A stretch of 64,000 bases of DNA from Hypoxylon rubiginosum (Eukaryota; Ascomycota; Sordariomycetes; Xylariales; Hypoxylaceae): the NCBI GenBank assembly GCA_902806565.1, contig CADCXA010000055.1:1550001-1614000 (forward strand). Direction: 5' to 3'. Both the position numbers and the translations under genes were made by a program. Below the pieces are notes generated by a model. The model was given only the letters and a program-made list of their open reading frames with translations. It was not told the DNA's origin and searched no databases. This document shows positions 45,488 to 57,317 of this stretch, one piece after another. The first letter of the stretch is position 1; each line of letters opens with the position of its first letter.

Positions 45488-47329
45488 ATGGCTTCTTTGC
45501 TGCGCCAGATTGTCGCAGGACCTCGCGCCAGGCACCCCGAGGCAGGGCTGGATCTTTGCTACGTCACTGATAATATCATCGCAACGTGAGTACCGACATG
45601 CATATGATCCCTTCTGTACCTAACCTAAAGCTAATGAGAGATTATTGCTAGGTCGGGCCCTTCTCAGACGTATCCCCAGCGTGCGTATCGCAATCCGCTC
45701 GATCGCCTTGTCGCATTCCTTGACTCAAAACATGGCAAAAACTGGGCGATATGGGAGTTCCGCGGCGAAGGCACTGGCTATCCGGACGAGCTCGTCTACA
45801 ATCGAATCAGACACTACCCCTGGCCCGATCACCATCCACCTCCATTCAGGCTAGTGCCCATGATTATCGCAAGCATGCGGAACTGGTTGAACGGGAATGA
45901 TCTCGACGCCGACGGTGGGGGAACTGATGATGGAAAGAACAAAATTGGAAAGATCCTGAATACGTGGAGGGAGAAGAAGAATGACCGAGTGGTGGTTGTC
46001 CACTGTAAGGCCGGCAAAGGCCGCAGCGGAACGATGGCCTGTAGCTATCTAATCGCCGAATGCGATTGGACGCCCGAACAAGCTCTTGCAAGGTTCACGG
46101 AACGGAGAATGCGGCCCAAGTTCGGCTCCGGCATCACCATCCCAAGCCAGCTACGGTGGATCGGATACGTTGACCGTTGGACTAAGGGAGGGAAGAAGTA
46201 CGTTGATCAGGGGTTGGAGATTGTTGAGATCCACGTTTGGGGACTGCGGTCTGGTGTCAAGCTGTCAGTTGAGGAATTCGTCGAAGGGGGTAGAAAAATC
46301 AAGGTCGTCCACACCTTCACAAAGAAAGAGCGAATGATAATCGAAGGCAACGCCCCGGGCGACACCGGATTCCTAGATACATTCTATGATATGACCGGTT
46401 ATGGCACCAACCCTATACCAACACAACAAATACTCGACGAAGCAAAACAAGCAAACGAAATAAATGGCATTAACTCTACGGCAGATTCCCCCGACCGGTC
46501 TCCTGGACCAATAACGAAGTCAAGCGGAAGCTCAACCCCTAAACTTATTTCGAAGATCTCTCGGAAATCATCTACGGGTTCTCTCCATTCTAATCGGAGC
46601 ACGACAGGAAACGGAACCACAACGAAGTCCACGGACCCATCCTCTCCGTCATCTACCAATAACGACGCAGATCCCGAGCCTGGCGGCATGGCGGTCATCT
46701 TCAAACCTAAGGAGCCAATTAAGCTACCTAACAGCGATGTGAACATATGCATCGAACGACGCAATCGCGCACCCTCTTCCATGGGCTTCACCATGGTCAC
46801 AGCCGTCGCCCACGTATGGTTCAATACCTTCTTCGAAGGCAACGGACCTGAGCAAGACGGCAATCCTAACCGGAGCGGGGTTTTTGAGATAGACTGGGAC
46901 AAGATGGACGGAATCAAAGGATCCAGCCAGAAGGGAACACGTGCTGCTGACAAGATTGCGGTCGTCTGGAGGTCTACAGCGCCGGGCGGCCAAGGGCAGG
47001 AGCACCTAATGCCTAGCGTCGACTCACCTGTTCCTCAGATGCCAGCTGCAGATTGGAAAGGCGGGAACGATGAGGATCCGGATAACGAGAGACATCTCGG
47101 ACTGCGAGTGAAGAGCCCCGACAGCGCAGACGTCAGCCAGGCTAGCAGCATCAAGGGAGAAGCCATCAGCGAAGCAAAAAACAAGGGCAAAGAAATCCAA
47201 GATGCGGTAATGGCTACAGGCTCCAACGGCAATGAGGACCCGAGAGATGAAGCGGAGCGGAAGCACAGCAGTGAAGAGAAGCTCGAAGCATATGCGGAAA
47301 AACTGCCTAAGCCTGAGGGCAGCAGTTAA
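45488..47329 (+). CDS. PTEN-like phosphatidylinositol 3-phosphatase (Tep1-like)
   Basis: Exons 45488-45585 and 45652-47329, 66-nt intron, 591 residues. The N-terminus MASLLRQIVAGPRARHPEAG...LDLCYVTDNIIAT matches the start of PTEN. The phosphatase domain has the YPWPDHHPPPF loop (acid Asp) and the P-loop HCKAGKGRSG (His150, catalytic Cys151, Arg157), with the two Lys that select phosphoinositides. An 18-residue acidic/glycine insertion (about 115-130) lies between the loops. A C2-like region follows (VEIHVWGLRSG...GTAFLDTF-type strand near 290), interrupted by a Ser/Thr-rich linker (about 335-395) before the last strands (AVAHVWFNTFFEG). The C-terminus is disordered. The protein should counteract PI3-kinase signalling at membranes. 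Confidence 0.9.
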
Positions 47330-50300
47330 TACACGAAGCCATGATAAACGATTAATATCACTTAGCAATACCGATACGATATAAAAAGCATCATTTTGAG
47401 AACGATGACGCATTTGCACGAATGTTTGAAACGTGTAGAACGGAAGTGAAAGAGGTATGGAACTGAGAGGTATGACTAGTATTTGGTTTTTCATCTTCGC
47501 GCTCTTCGATGCGAAGCCACTTTCAGCGCGATCTGACCAGTGTCGTAATATCTTCGCAATTCCAAAGCCATCGCAGCAATTGAGAACGATCGGTCATGAT
47601 TATGTCCTCTTTAGATCACCGGGCGCGATCTTCTCTAGCCTCGTTAAAAAAATCTCCTGACTATGATATCAACCTGCGGAACTTGAGCTGCGTGATCACT
47701 ACGGAAAGATCATCGTCGCCTAAGTCGTCGCCACATCTGCCTCCACCTCATGTAATTCTTACGAGATGAAGAGAGAAGAAAGGAATCGAACCTCCCGCCG
47801 TGTTCGAATTAGGCCGTGGAGAGTTTGGTGTTACTGTCAATCGTTGGAGCATTCTTGAAACTGTGCGAATTAGAGCTGAAGCCTTGAACTACTAATATAA
47901 GAGTTAATGAAGCTTGCGAGCAGTTTCTCTAACTAGGAACTCCCTTAGAAGACAAGATCGTATCCCACTACCACTGATCTTGATCGGCGCTGAAGAATGT
48001 CAATCTTGACCACATCGGTGACCTTGGCTGCTTTTCGAATACCGGCTCGCTTCATTACCCGGTTGTCCAATGTACCGAAGATATACTTAGATCCTTAGAT
48101 AAGTCGCCAAGAAGATCCAGACTATCTATCTAGGTATCTAGATAGGCCAGCACACCACTACAGCTTCCCGCGAAATGCTTGAGTACAGGTTTCAGCACCC
48201 CTCTCAACCCCCCTTCAGCACCTCTTTATCTCTGCGCAACCATTGCAGCTCGATCGTCAACAGCAAATGTTGAGTTTATTATGGTGGTCGAGTATGGGAG
48301 AACCTTCTAAGTAAACCGAAACCGATACATTCTTACATTCTTATCTCTCTCGGACGCGCCTTGTCCGATATACCGAAGCGTGATAGGTGTGAAAACTGCT
48401 CTGTATGCCTCTTGGCAGCTACAGGTAGACAGCGTTACAATATCATCGCCCGCGCAGATATCCAGGTATGCCACGGCTATCCGGCCTCGAGGGCGGCTAA
48501 TATTCGAGTAACGAAGCCTAACTGAGTCACAATTGTCAATATCCTCTGCGTTGGTGAAAGGTCTTCTTCGGCTTGACCTAAGCCGTCGAAGAGGAGGAGG
48601 AGGGCATTACTAGGTAAGGGGCTAGAGAAGTCTATAGGAAATTGCTAATAGCGCATAAGGTGGTACTACAGCGGGCGATGAATAAGTCATATTAACTGGT
48701 TCTAAATACAGCACAGGGAGCAGATAGAGTATATTCCGCCAAGAGGTCTACTGCGAGGTAGTTTAAGCTGTCTACATTAGAGTGTCCCTTACCTAGTCAC
48801 TCTAGAAGTGACAGCACTATATCGCCAGCAACCAGAATGTTCTTATAATATCGACCCGTCTTATCTGACTGGGCAGGGACAAATAGGCTTAAAGTTGCAG
48901 ATCTAGAACGAAAGGGATGCCAATTGCAACCCGTCGACTTCTCGGCTGGAATTTGTTGGGAGCCCCAGCATGAGGGCCTCGACCTATCACACTGAGGTAT
49001 GGCTGCCGCTGTGGTTTGGTATTCATGGACATATCCTTCTGACTGATTTATATGAAAGCCATATCAAAGGCCTTCGAGAGCAAACACGCCGAGTCGCCGA
49101 AGATCACCGTTGTGGTTGTTCTGTTCTGGCATTTTTCTCTATACCTACCTGCCTTTGTCGGATAAAGGGAAAGCTCTGTATAAGATATATCACGTAAGGA
49201 AGATTCTTAACTGTTTGAGAAACTCGGACGGTGTGTAGAGGCGTTCGGAATTCCATATATGGCAGTCTCGCTTGTCCAAGTCTCCGGGACACACACGCTT
49301 TGGCCCTGCCCACAAGTTTTTTTCTTATTTTTTTTCTTTTTGCTGGTATTAATAATGAGGAAGGGAGCCAAGTTCTTTTCTTTTCCCAAGAAGATAACGG
49401 AGGTTCTTTTCATGCAGGCTGCATGTAACAGCCTACATGACCCGCCTACTGCTAAAGGCGAAGATCAGCCTTAATTGAGTTCTTCCGTGCCTGGGTACCT
49501 GGCAGATGGACAAGGGCCAAGGACGATTGCGACGACAGAGATTTGCCCTCGGCCGGTAGCGAATCTCGCATCCTTCCCGTGTGGCACCCCCCCATCTTGC
49601 TGCCGGTGCCGAATCACGACTCCTTGTACGCTATGATCGGCACTTGGATTCCCTCGTTGATGCGGCTGCCCAGCTCGCGGACGGCCCTCCTACCTGTATG
49701 CCCCTTCGGAAACAGGTAGTTGGCCTTACGGAATCTGGAAACTCGATCGAGATATGTTTCGAGTAGAGAATGGAAGTTCCTAATTCGAACACCGTCGCGG
49801 GACTTAAACGCGCTGCTTCGCTACAGGTACATCAGCCCCCTACGGCGAATGCGCCGATGACAATTCCAACTCCGACCTGCCTCGCTAAGTAGAAGATTCC
49901 CCTATTGCTATGCTGCCCGTCGCATCGCGACTCGCATTTGGTATCCCGTGCGAAAAGGGAACAGAGTTGCTATCTCTTGTAGAACAACCTGCATCATAAG
50001 CGCTGGGTTTCTTATCTTTCTCTATTATCATCAAATATCGCGACCCGGAGACGAAGGTCCTCAGGTTGCGCCGGATCTATCTATCTAGGCGGGAGGGTGC
50101 TGAGCTTACCTACCTATCTACCACCTGCTACGGTTGCAATGAGGGAAGCTTCCACACTTTTCCCGTTCTTTTGGTGGAAATTTACGAAGACCGTCAACCG
50201 GCTTTATTAATAAATAGCATGGGGGGGTTAACCGGCTGCATTGGTTGGGCTGTAGGGCCAACAGGTCGACGTTGTACAACTCCACTTGCAGCGAACCCCT

Positions 50301-51450
50301 TTCCATATTGCCTGCCAGTCAGGTCTCTCATATATGCACGTCGACTCTAAGTAGACCAGGGGTCGATAGCGAGCCAATGAGCCTACCCACATGTTGTCCC
50401 ACTCGAGGACCTGCAGCAGCATGTGAATTCAACCGCAAATATCCTCGAATCATAACGGTTCTAATAGAACGACGTACTAGAGCTCAAATTTCCTTTGCTC
50501 AGCGTTTCAGCTTATAACGATCTATAGGCGCGTTTTCTACGTTGTCGCGATTAAGGGGCTATGCGTACGTACGTGTAACAAGCGAAGCAGCGATTACGCG
50601 TGTAATCGTACGCGGACGGTGATCTAGAGCGACGACGGCCGGCTTATAAACGATTGCAAGCAGCCGTCTTGGGGGAGATCTTCCAGCAATGAATTCCGAG
50701 GATGAAGTCACATCTGGGACCGGGATGTCGAATTATATGTCGAAATGTCACGTCGCCGCAGTCGCTTAATCAGTTAACCGAGAGACCAAAGCAACAAGCA
50801 GTGTAACGCTGTCCACTTCTTCCGCTCTGGGTCATAATCGCATGATTCTCGCCGCATCGACAGCTACATTAGGATGTTTTTTTTACAGGGCCTTGATAGG
50901 ACGGATGTGGTGAAAGGTGATTAATACAATGTACTTCCACCGCAGGCAACCTCTGCCCCCCCTGTCACCACCATCTCGAAGTTTTTAGGCATGCGGCTGC
51001 AAGAGTAGCGCCGGCTGTTGATCTTTTTGACGCAGAACGCCACTGGCGCGAGCCAGACCCCTGGACGTGCTTCCCAGGTCCCCTTGTGCAGATAGGAAGC
51101 AGGCAGGCAAGCAAGGCAGAGGCCCGGTGGGATTGGCCGACGAAGGTAAGGATTGTCTAGGTTGGTCTGTTGGAAAATTGAAGCAATCTATGCCAGCGTT
51201 GCTGTGAGGTTCACGTTGAGGTTCAGGAACACATCCGTCCTCAGCAGCGAATTCTGCAATGTATATGCCGATCGTTGCGTGCGCTCCGTGAGCTGGGGCA
51301 CGACCATATAAGGCGGCTCCCTTCTGCCCCCTGAGGTCATCGAAAAAAAATATCCTCGTGGTCTTCTTCTCCAGCCTCATCGCCAACCCGTCTTCGCAGC
51401 TATCCAACTCCCAAACCCGGTAACTACTACAGTTCCTCTCAACCTCAGCA
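47330..51450. other. Gene-poor region, about 4.1 kb
   Basis: No supported gene. A minus-strand stretch at about 47947-48090 reads as a short basic peptide ending VVVGYDLVF and might be an exon remnant, but no partner was found. CGAATC-rich sequence at 49550-49850 and an imperfect palindrome near 50590-50610 look like decayed repeats. Pseudogene or transposon relics are likely but not identified. Confidence 0.4.
51307..51313 (+). promoter_or_regulatory. TATA-like element of the small secreted peptide gene
   Basis: TATAAGG lies 144 bp upstream of the ATG at 51451, in a suitable orientation and ahead of a pyrimidine-rich leader. Confidence 0.4.
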
Positions 51451-51645
51451 ATGGCTCGCTTCTTCACTGCTATCCTGGCCGCCGCCGCCATGTTCCAGGC
51501 CGGCTCCGCTGCCCCCTACCCGTTCACCAACGGCACCGCCATCGCTGCCCCGGTTACTGCGAAGTCCGTCAACACCACCGTGGTGCCGGCTGAGGTCCTC
51601 AAGCGCCGGCTCCGGGACTTCCCCATCGCTCTTGCCCGACCTTAG
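51451..51645 (+). CDS. Small secreted protein with C-terminal KR-bounded peptide (64 aa)
   Basis: Single exon of 64 residues, start at the first ATG, context CAGCAATGG. A signal peptide is evident (MARFFTAILAAAAMFQAGSA, cleavage probably before APYPF). The mature part contains two N-glycosylation sequons (NGT and NTT) and ends VLKRRLRDFPIALARP. The dibasic KR is a Kex2-type site, so processing would release a peptide of about 12 residues starting RLRDFP. The codons are strongly biased to C and G at the third position, unlike the flanking noncoding DNA, which supports a real, well-expressed gene. It has only two or no cysteines, so it is not a typical cysteine-rich effector. Function unknown; a secreted signal or a structural wall peptide are both possible. 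Confidence 0.65.
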   Translation: MARFFTAILAAAAMFQAGSAAPYPFTNGTAIAAPVTAKSVNTTVVPAEVLKRRLRDFPIALARP

Positions 51646-53369
51646 GGGACTACCCTTCCCGCGTGAAGTAGCTTGCCGTCTCCCGATGGCAGGTTAGCGA
51701 TCTATCAAGCGGCGGCCCGGGATGGGGGGATTATCTGGTGGGCGACGTCAAGCCACTAGAATATTCACCGACTTAGATGGAGCACTATTCTAATAGACAT
51801 TGGTGTCCCCTCCCATCCTGATCGACTCAAGCCAAATACACACCCACAAAAAAAGAGACAATTATTTCTATTCACGCCGATAGACGATTTTACGACCGGA
51901 ACTTGTGCAAAACTTCGGAAGAAGCTCTGGAGCGGAGGAGGGAGAGGAAAGAGGGATTGGGATACCGCTTCAGGTCTATTTTTATAATAGCTGTGTTAGC
52001 ATTTTTCGGACCTTTTATGTCAACGATAGAGAAACGAGCGGGTCGGGTCACCGAGTTGGAAGCTGGGCGAAAGAAGAAGAAGAGATACCATTCTGGAGAG
52101 GTTCACTGTCCTTCATGTCCAAAATACCACAGCCAGTTCAATTCGCTATATATAATATGACACCGTTGCTCGTATTTCTCCCTCTACACCTATCGTCAAT
52201 GCTGTCTGATGTCGAGTGACTTGCTATCGAGAGTGGTCTTGTCACGTAGTATCTTCACACCCATTCATCGACGAGTATATATGAGGTTGTAGTTGTTGGT
52301 CAGCGTTTCAGCCATGCTATACGATATGAAGTTTAATTTACATGATAAGATGTAGCTCATGAGAAGCAATATATAGTTAGACACCTGCCGGACGATACGC
52401 GAATAATATATTTAACTCTTATATTTAGTTTGTCATCACCTACATGAAACCTTTTGAAGATGCTCTGCCACCCTCCTTAGTGATATTGTTTGGGGAGCAC
52501 TATTGCTAATTCATGGACAACTATCTGAAATTATGTAAATGTGCTCAATCGCTTTCAAATACAAGTCATACACATCTGCATCTTACGATGCGTCATATAG
52601 GTACATCCCAACTGTATGCTGTTCCATGGATAGGAGAACATCTACTGCATCGTAGGCTTCGGAGATGTAGCTTTAACGCGTGCTCTCCATGCTACTAGGT
52701 ACCATTCACCCGTTGAGTCTCTCCTTTGGTTTCCCCGAGTGCTTGTAGTAATTGGGACACGTGCAACACAGTAAGCAAATCGACGATGGCCGGCGTTTTG
52801 CCATTACCTATCTACGGTATGCGGCGTAGATCTGTATATGTTTCACTTAGATCTACGCCTAAGAAAAATTTGCTTCTTTCCAACGTCGCAGAAAGCTATA
52901 ATAGCCAAGACTATTATGATGTTGATCGATTGCTCGTATTTCCTTCGATGTCGCGTGGGAGTTGCAATTGGTTTGCAGCCGAGCCGCATAAGCTGCCGGA
53001 AGAATGCAGGAACGGAGCCCACCCACCGTATTCCTTGTCCATATCCCTCTTACGTAGCTACTAGGGCGGATATGACTACGGATCACATCCTCCTTATCAG
53101 ATTTACTTCGTGGGTTTAATCAGCTCGCGGCGTTGATAGCTCGGGTGGGAGGCAAGCTTGGCAACAGGGTCGAAACAAGTAAAGGAAGTAAGACGGCAAA
53201 AAGGAAATTGGAAAAAAAAAAAAGGAACCATGTGGAAAGGTAATTTTCTACTAGGGGTATATCGCGAACTCGTGTTCGTGTTGAACCCTTGATGACAACT
53301 TTTGAGCCGGTGATATTTTGCCAGGCATCCAGCTCTATACACTGGTATCATGACGAATGTGAGCATTTC
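51646..53369. other. Intergenic region
   Basis: 3' flank of the secreted peptide gene; no supported gene. An A run at 53212-53222 lies near the end of the neighbouring pseudogene. Confidence 0.4.
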
Positions 53370-54760
53370 TCACCGCGCAATCATGACGGCCGAGATGGCC
53401 TTGGCAGGGAGCTTCACAACTCCGCCGTTGATATCCAACACGTTGCTGTCGTTTCTCAACCGCTGCTCCACTCCGTTAGGTATTCCCGCAAGTCCACTAA
53501 AGACCCGTGTAGGTCAGGCCATCCTCGGCCAGCGCGCCGTCGGAAGCAGCCAGGTGGTTCGCTTTCGCTCGCTTGGTCGCGCTCGGAAGGCCCTCGAGCG
53601 CGAAGACTACGTGCGGCAGCGCGGTGCAGTTCTGCGGCGTCCAGAGGCTCAGGTATACCGTTTAGCAGCGCGAGTAGTAGCTAGGAGCTCCTTGGCCTCG
53701 ACCGCCCGCCACACGTCCAAGCTCCCGCGTAGGATCTGCTGCCACTTGACGCAACTCACGTTGAATGTGATACCGTAGAGCTAGAAGTCGACGTCCCAGA
53801 GCGCTGTCAGCCAGGTTATGCCCTAGGTCGCCTCACCCTCCCCCAACGTTATAGCCCGTCTCCGTGAAAGCGAAGTCGATCACCGGGTGGTAATTCTAGA
53901 GGTGTCGGAGATTCGGGGTGAATTTGGTCATGTTCTTGACAGTGACGCTGTGGCGTATCCGCCTTTGAAGGTCGTCGAACGTCCACGGGCCTGGGTGGCC
54001 TTGGTGGTAGTGGAAGCTCACTTGCCAGATGCTGGCGGCGACTTCATCGAGTCCCATATCGAAGGCGGGCTTCGTCATAAGGTCTTTCGCGTCGTTGGAG
54101 GCTGTATCTAGTGCTTGGAAGATTCGCTTGCCGTCGAGGGAGGGGATTCTCGGCTTTAGCTAATCCTAAAGGTTTGGGGCATCTCTTCACGTAGGTAGGT
54201 TTCAATGCTGGCCGTGTTGTTGGTTTACTAAACCGAGGATAGAGGTAGGCTCGTCTTCGATCTCCAAGGTATACAGGTTGTCTATATCGATCTGATTGAT
54301 GCCGGCTTTTGCCCAGTTCAAGGTGTGGCTGTGACTTGTGTTCTTAAAAGGTATCATAAACTCGGATTTTGCGCCCGGCCAGCTTTTGAAAGCTTCGAAT
54401 TACGAAAGGCTAATAGTCAGATTCTTGTAGAATTGAGGCTCGAGTTCCTTAGCTAGGAAATCTGTAAGCGTTTGTTGAGTTGAGCTGAAGTTGCCGGCAA
54501 CTCCTGATGCTCCTCCAACGCGGAGCCGGGGGGTCCCGCCGGTGTAGTTCAAGACTGCGTTGACGAGGTTCTGAAAAAATATATTGGGATAGCCCTGTGT
54601 ATCGAATGAATACCTAGGTTATAGAAAGTAGTCAGCTCAAAGGGAAATCCGGGAAACGAAGGGTCGACTTTCCTAGATACATCAGAAAGGGCACTGGCCG
54701 ATACGCTGACTGTGGGCTCTGTTCTGGCATTGGCATAAACTTCGAGAGACCAGAGGGAGG
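53370..54760 (-). pseudogene. GH79-like glycoside hydrolase, decayed
   Basis: The minus strand carries ordered fragments of one secreted glycosidase in shifting frames. They are SASALSDVSRKVDPSFPGFP (near 54700-54640), GYPNIFFQNLVNAV and TPRLRVGGASGVAGNF (near 54590-54510), NLTISLS then a stop, NLYTLEIEDEPT (near 54290-54240), VIDFAFTETGYNVGG (near 53890-53850), ADSALWDVDF then a stop then LYGITF (near 53810-53760), YLSLWTPQNCTALPHVV (near 53650), and a C-terminal LPAKAISAVMIAR with its stop at 53370. The RVGG, EP and FTE-type segments recall GH79 enzymes. At least two frame changes and several in-frame TAG/TAA codons disable it. The assignment to GH79 is from memory of motifs. Confidence 0.6.
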
Positions 54761-56341
54761 ATTGCTACCGCCGGAGCTATCGAATTCAAACTCTCAGTAC
54801 CTATAGCCGAAAATACTACTACTGTAGATCTCCCTTTATATGTGCGGTGCGTGCTAATGCTTCGTCGTATTGAGATTGTATCATTAAAACCACTTACCTA
54901 GATACATAGTATAATTGGTTATGAGAAACGGCCTGTTATGAAGGGCCACTAGTTCTCTAATGTTTTGTGGGCGATGCCATATCAGAATTGGCTGCTGTCG
55001 TGACTCGGAACATAATTCGTAGTACGATAACCCCCTGATACTCAACACAATTTATACCATAGACTGTCATGATGCGTATATGATAATTTTAATAATCGTA
55101 CGATGCGTATGGCATGTAGCGCTGAATACAAATATGCCTGTCTAGACTCCATGATATATTGACAGCGAGAAAAACTGCAATCTCCCCAGAGGAGCTGTGG
55201 AATTCTTATTTCCACCTCGGTAGTGGCAGCAAGATAAAAGATGACCTCTCTTTATACGGTTTATTGAATTTCCTCAAGCCGTCCATCATTACTCCATAAC
55301 TCTCATACTTGCAATTTCCTTCGAGCCTTCCAGTTTTCATCCACTTTGATATACCCAACGCACGGTCCTCTTTGTCATTAACTCTGCTCCTAGGGGCAGG
55401 GCATTTAGAAGGTTGAGAATTTGCAATCAGTTTGATAAGCCATCTCGTGACTGCACAATTGTAGGCGGATAATTTGATCGTTTCCTCCATGTACCTACAT
55501 ATGTACCTAACGTACCTAGGTACATATAGGTAGCTGTACCTGAACAACAAGCTTCATGGTGAAAGCAGCAACTTGGAGGTTTTTCTTTGTCACTGAGCAG
55601 GATCAAGTATCAACTCATAGCATGGCATATGCATATAGAAAACTGAATACGGGCTTTGTCGTTTATATAGCTGGATAGCCCCTATAAAACTCGACTTTAG
55701 GAGGGTACACACCTAGCATTAGTTCTCGCTAGAGACGTGAATATGAACAACAAGCCTTCTAAAGGGATTTCCTAGTGAATTGCAAACAATGTAGAATGGG
55801 TAGATACCGCATGTACACCTTAGGTAGAAGGTACTGTTGTGCTAGCATGCCAGCGTACCTACCGTCACCGGCGGACACTTCTGTAAATAAACTTCAGCCT
55901 AACGGCGGTCCCCTGGCAACGGACTGTGAATGGCAGGCACTCACCCTACACAGGCCTCAACTTACCGGCAACAGCCCTGTACTTTACAGGGCTCCCTGCC
56001 GGGGCGCCGGTAAGCACCTACCCAACGTGCCGACTTTCGGCACGGACTTGACCCCACTAAACGGAAACCACGATTCCCAACTTCCCATTATCCATTCGTA
56101 CTTGCTCTTTCCGCCGCCAGTACGTATGAATTCCTAAGTATATAAAACCGACGGCGTGCCCACTCTCCAAATTCTCCCAACTCTTTCAACTTTTTTACGT
56201 CCGTCCTCAATCACACTTCCTGCTCGCAAACGTCTAAACATCCAAGTCTACGTTTCTCGCCCTTCAAGTCGCCGAGCCTCACCCCTTAAGTCGTCGTATC
56301 CAACCTCAAGTCACTATAATAGTTCAACCACTTCGTTCATA
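54761..56341. other. Intergenic region
   Basis: Upstream of the RBR ligase gene. It contains a dense palindromic cluster of TACCTA/TAGGTA units near 55490-55535. A GTG-initiated in-frame extension of the ligase (from 56156) has no ATG and is taken as 5' UTR. Confidence 0.45.
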
Positions 56342-57317
56342 ATGGCGCCTACACCTCCCGCACCGAGCAACCGTGGCAACCAAGGTTCATCCAATTCTGG
56401 CCGACCTAGCGGTCTCCCCGTGCGCCGATCCCGACCCCGAGCACCACAGATTCCGCCGCTGGTGCAGGAGTTCCTGCAAGGCTTCGGCACGTTGCAACCT
56501 GCTACCGTCGCGCCCAATCCTGCTCCCGCCGCGCCCAATCCTGCTCCCGCCGCGCCCAATCCTGGCCCCGTCGCGCACAATCCTGGCCCCGTCGCGCACA
56601 ATCCTGGCCCCGCCCCAGGTGAACGAACCAAGAAAACGAAGGAATGCCACGTATGCGGAGACGAGCTTTGGACTCGACGCATGTCATTGCTCCACTGCGA
56701 ACATTTCCACTGCACACCGTGCTTGCAGAGAAACGCTAGAATTGCGTTGGCTTCGATGCCGTTCCAGCCAGCTCGATGCTGCACGGTGATTTCCACAGAC
56801 TTATTGTCATCAACACGTGCCTTGGTCGACCAGGAGCTGATGGACTACACCATCAAGGTGGAGGAGGCGGTGTCGACCATCGACAAACTCTACTGCCATA
56901 GTCCGGGCTGTGGCCAGTACATCCCCCAGGGCACGCGCAAGAACCGCTCCGGTGTGTGTATCGCCTGCTACACGAAGACATGCAAATCGTGTCACGGCAA
57001 AACGCACTTCGGCCCTTGCAACAGTGCGACCGTCCAAGCCAATCGCGAGGCCAACGACGGACTACACCAGCTCGCCCAGAGCAAGGGCTGGAAGTCGTGC
57101 CCGAACTGTCGCAACCTAGTCCAGAAGAGAGGCGGATGTGATCACATTGCGTAAGTCATTCCGTATTATTCTAATCTAAGGCTAGATTTCATAGTGAGCT
57201 AACGAAGACTTTTCTCAACACCGCAGATGCACTTGCGGACAGAATTTCTGTTATCAGTGCGGCCAAGCCATAACCCCGGGCCGCCCCCATCGGTGCCCCA
57301 AGAAACCCCAACAATAA
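56342..57317 (+). CDS. RBR-type (RING-IBR-RING) E3 ubiquitin ligase
   Basis: Exons 56342-57150 and 57227-57317, 76-nt intron; 299 residues. After a Pro-rich N-terminus (five 7-residue repeats, about 57-91) comes RING1 (CHVCGDELWTRRMSLLHCEH...CTPC...ARCC), the in-between RING (YCHSPGCGQYI...GVCIACYTKTCKSCHGKTH, GPC) and RING2 (SCPNCRNLVQKRGGCDHIAC-TCGQNFCYQCGQ), the last split by the intron. The cysteine in RGGCDHIAC is in the position of the catalytic cysteine that accepts ubiquitin from the E2. The protein is short and ends with a basic tail. Fungal paralogues of this kind are numerous and mostly without known substrates. Confidence 0.88.
56510..56614 (+). repeat. In-frame 21-bp minisatellite, five units
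   Basis: Five consecutive 21-bp units (GCGCCCAATCCTGCTCCCGC and variants) encode APNPAPA/APNPGPV/AHNPGPV in the RBR ligase. The last three differ from the first two by shared substitutions, suggesting stepwise duplication. Confidence 0.95.

Noticed and set aside
47780..47815. tRNA T-arm-like GGTTCGATTCC on the minus strand
   Set aside because: No matching acceptor, D-arm or anticodon arm within 75 nt upstream; a full tRNA cannot be drawn.
48540..48960. Possible retrotransposon remnant
   Set aside because: Composition looks repeat-like, but no reverse transcriptase or integrase motif could be read in any frame.
50985..51491. 168-codon minus-strand frame opposite the secreted peptide gene
   Set aside because: It is antisense to the GC-biased coding segment and promoter of the 51451 gene and has no domain; the open frame follows from codon bias.
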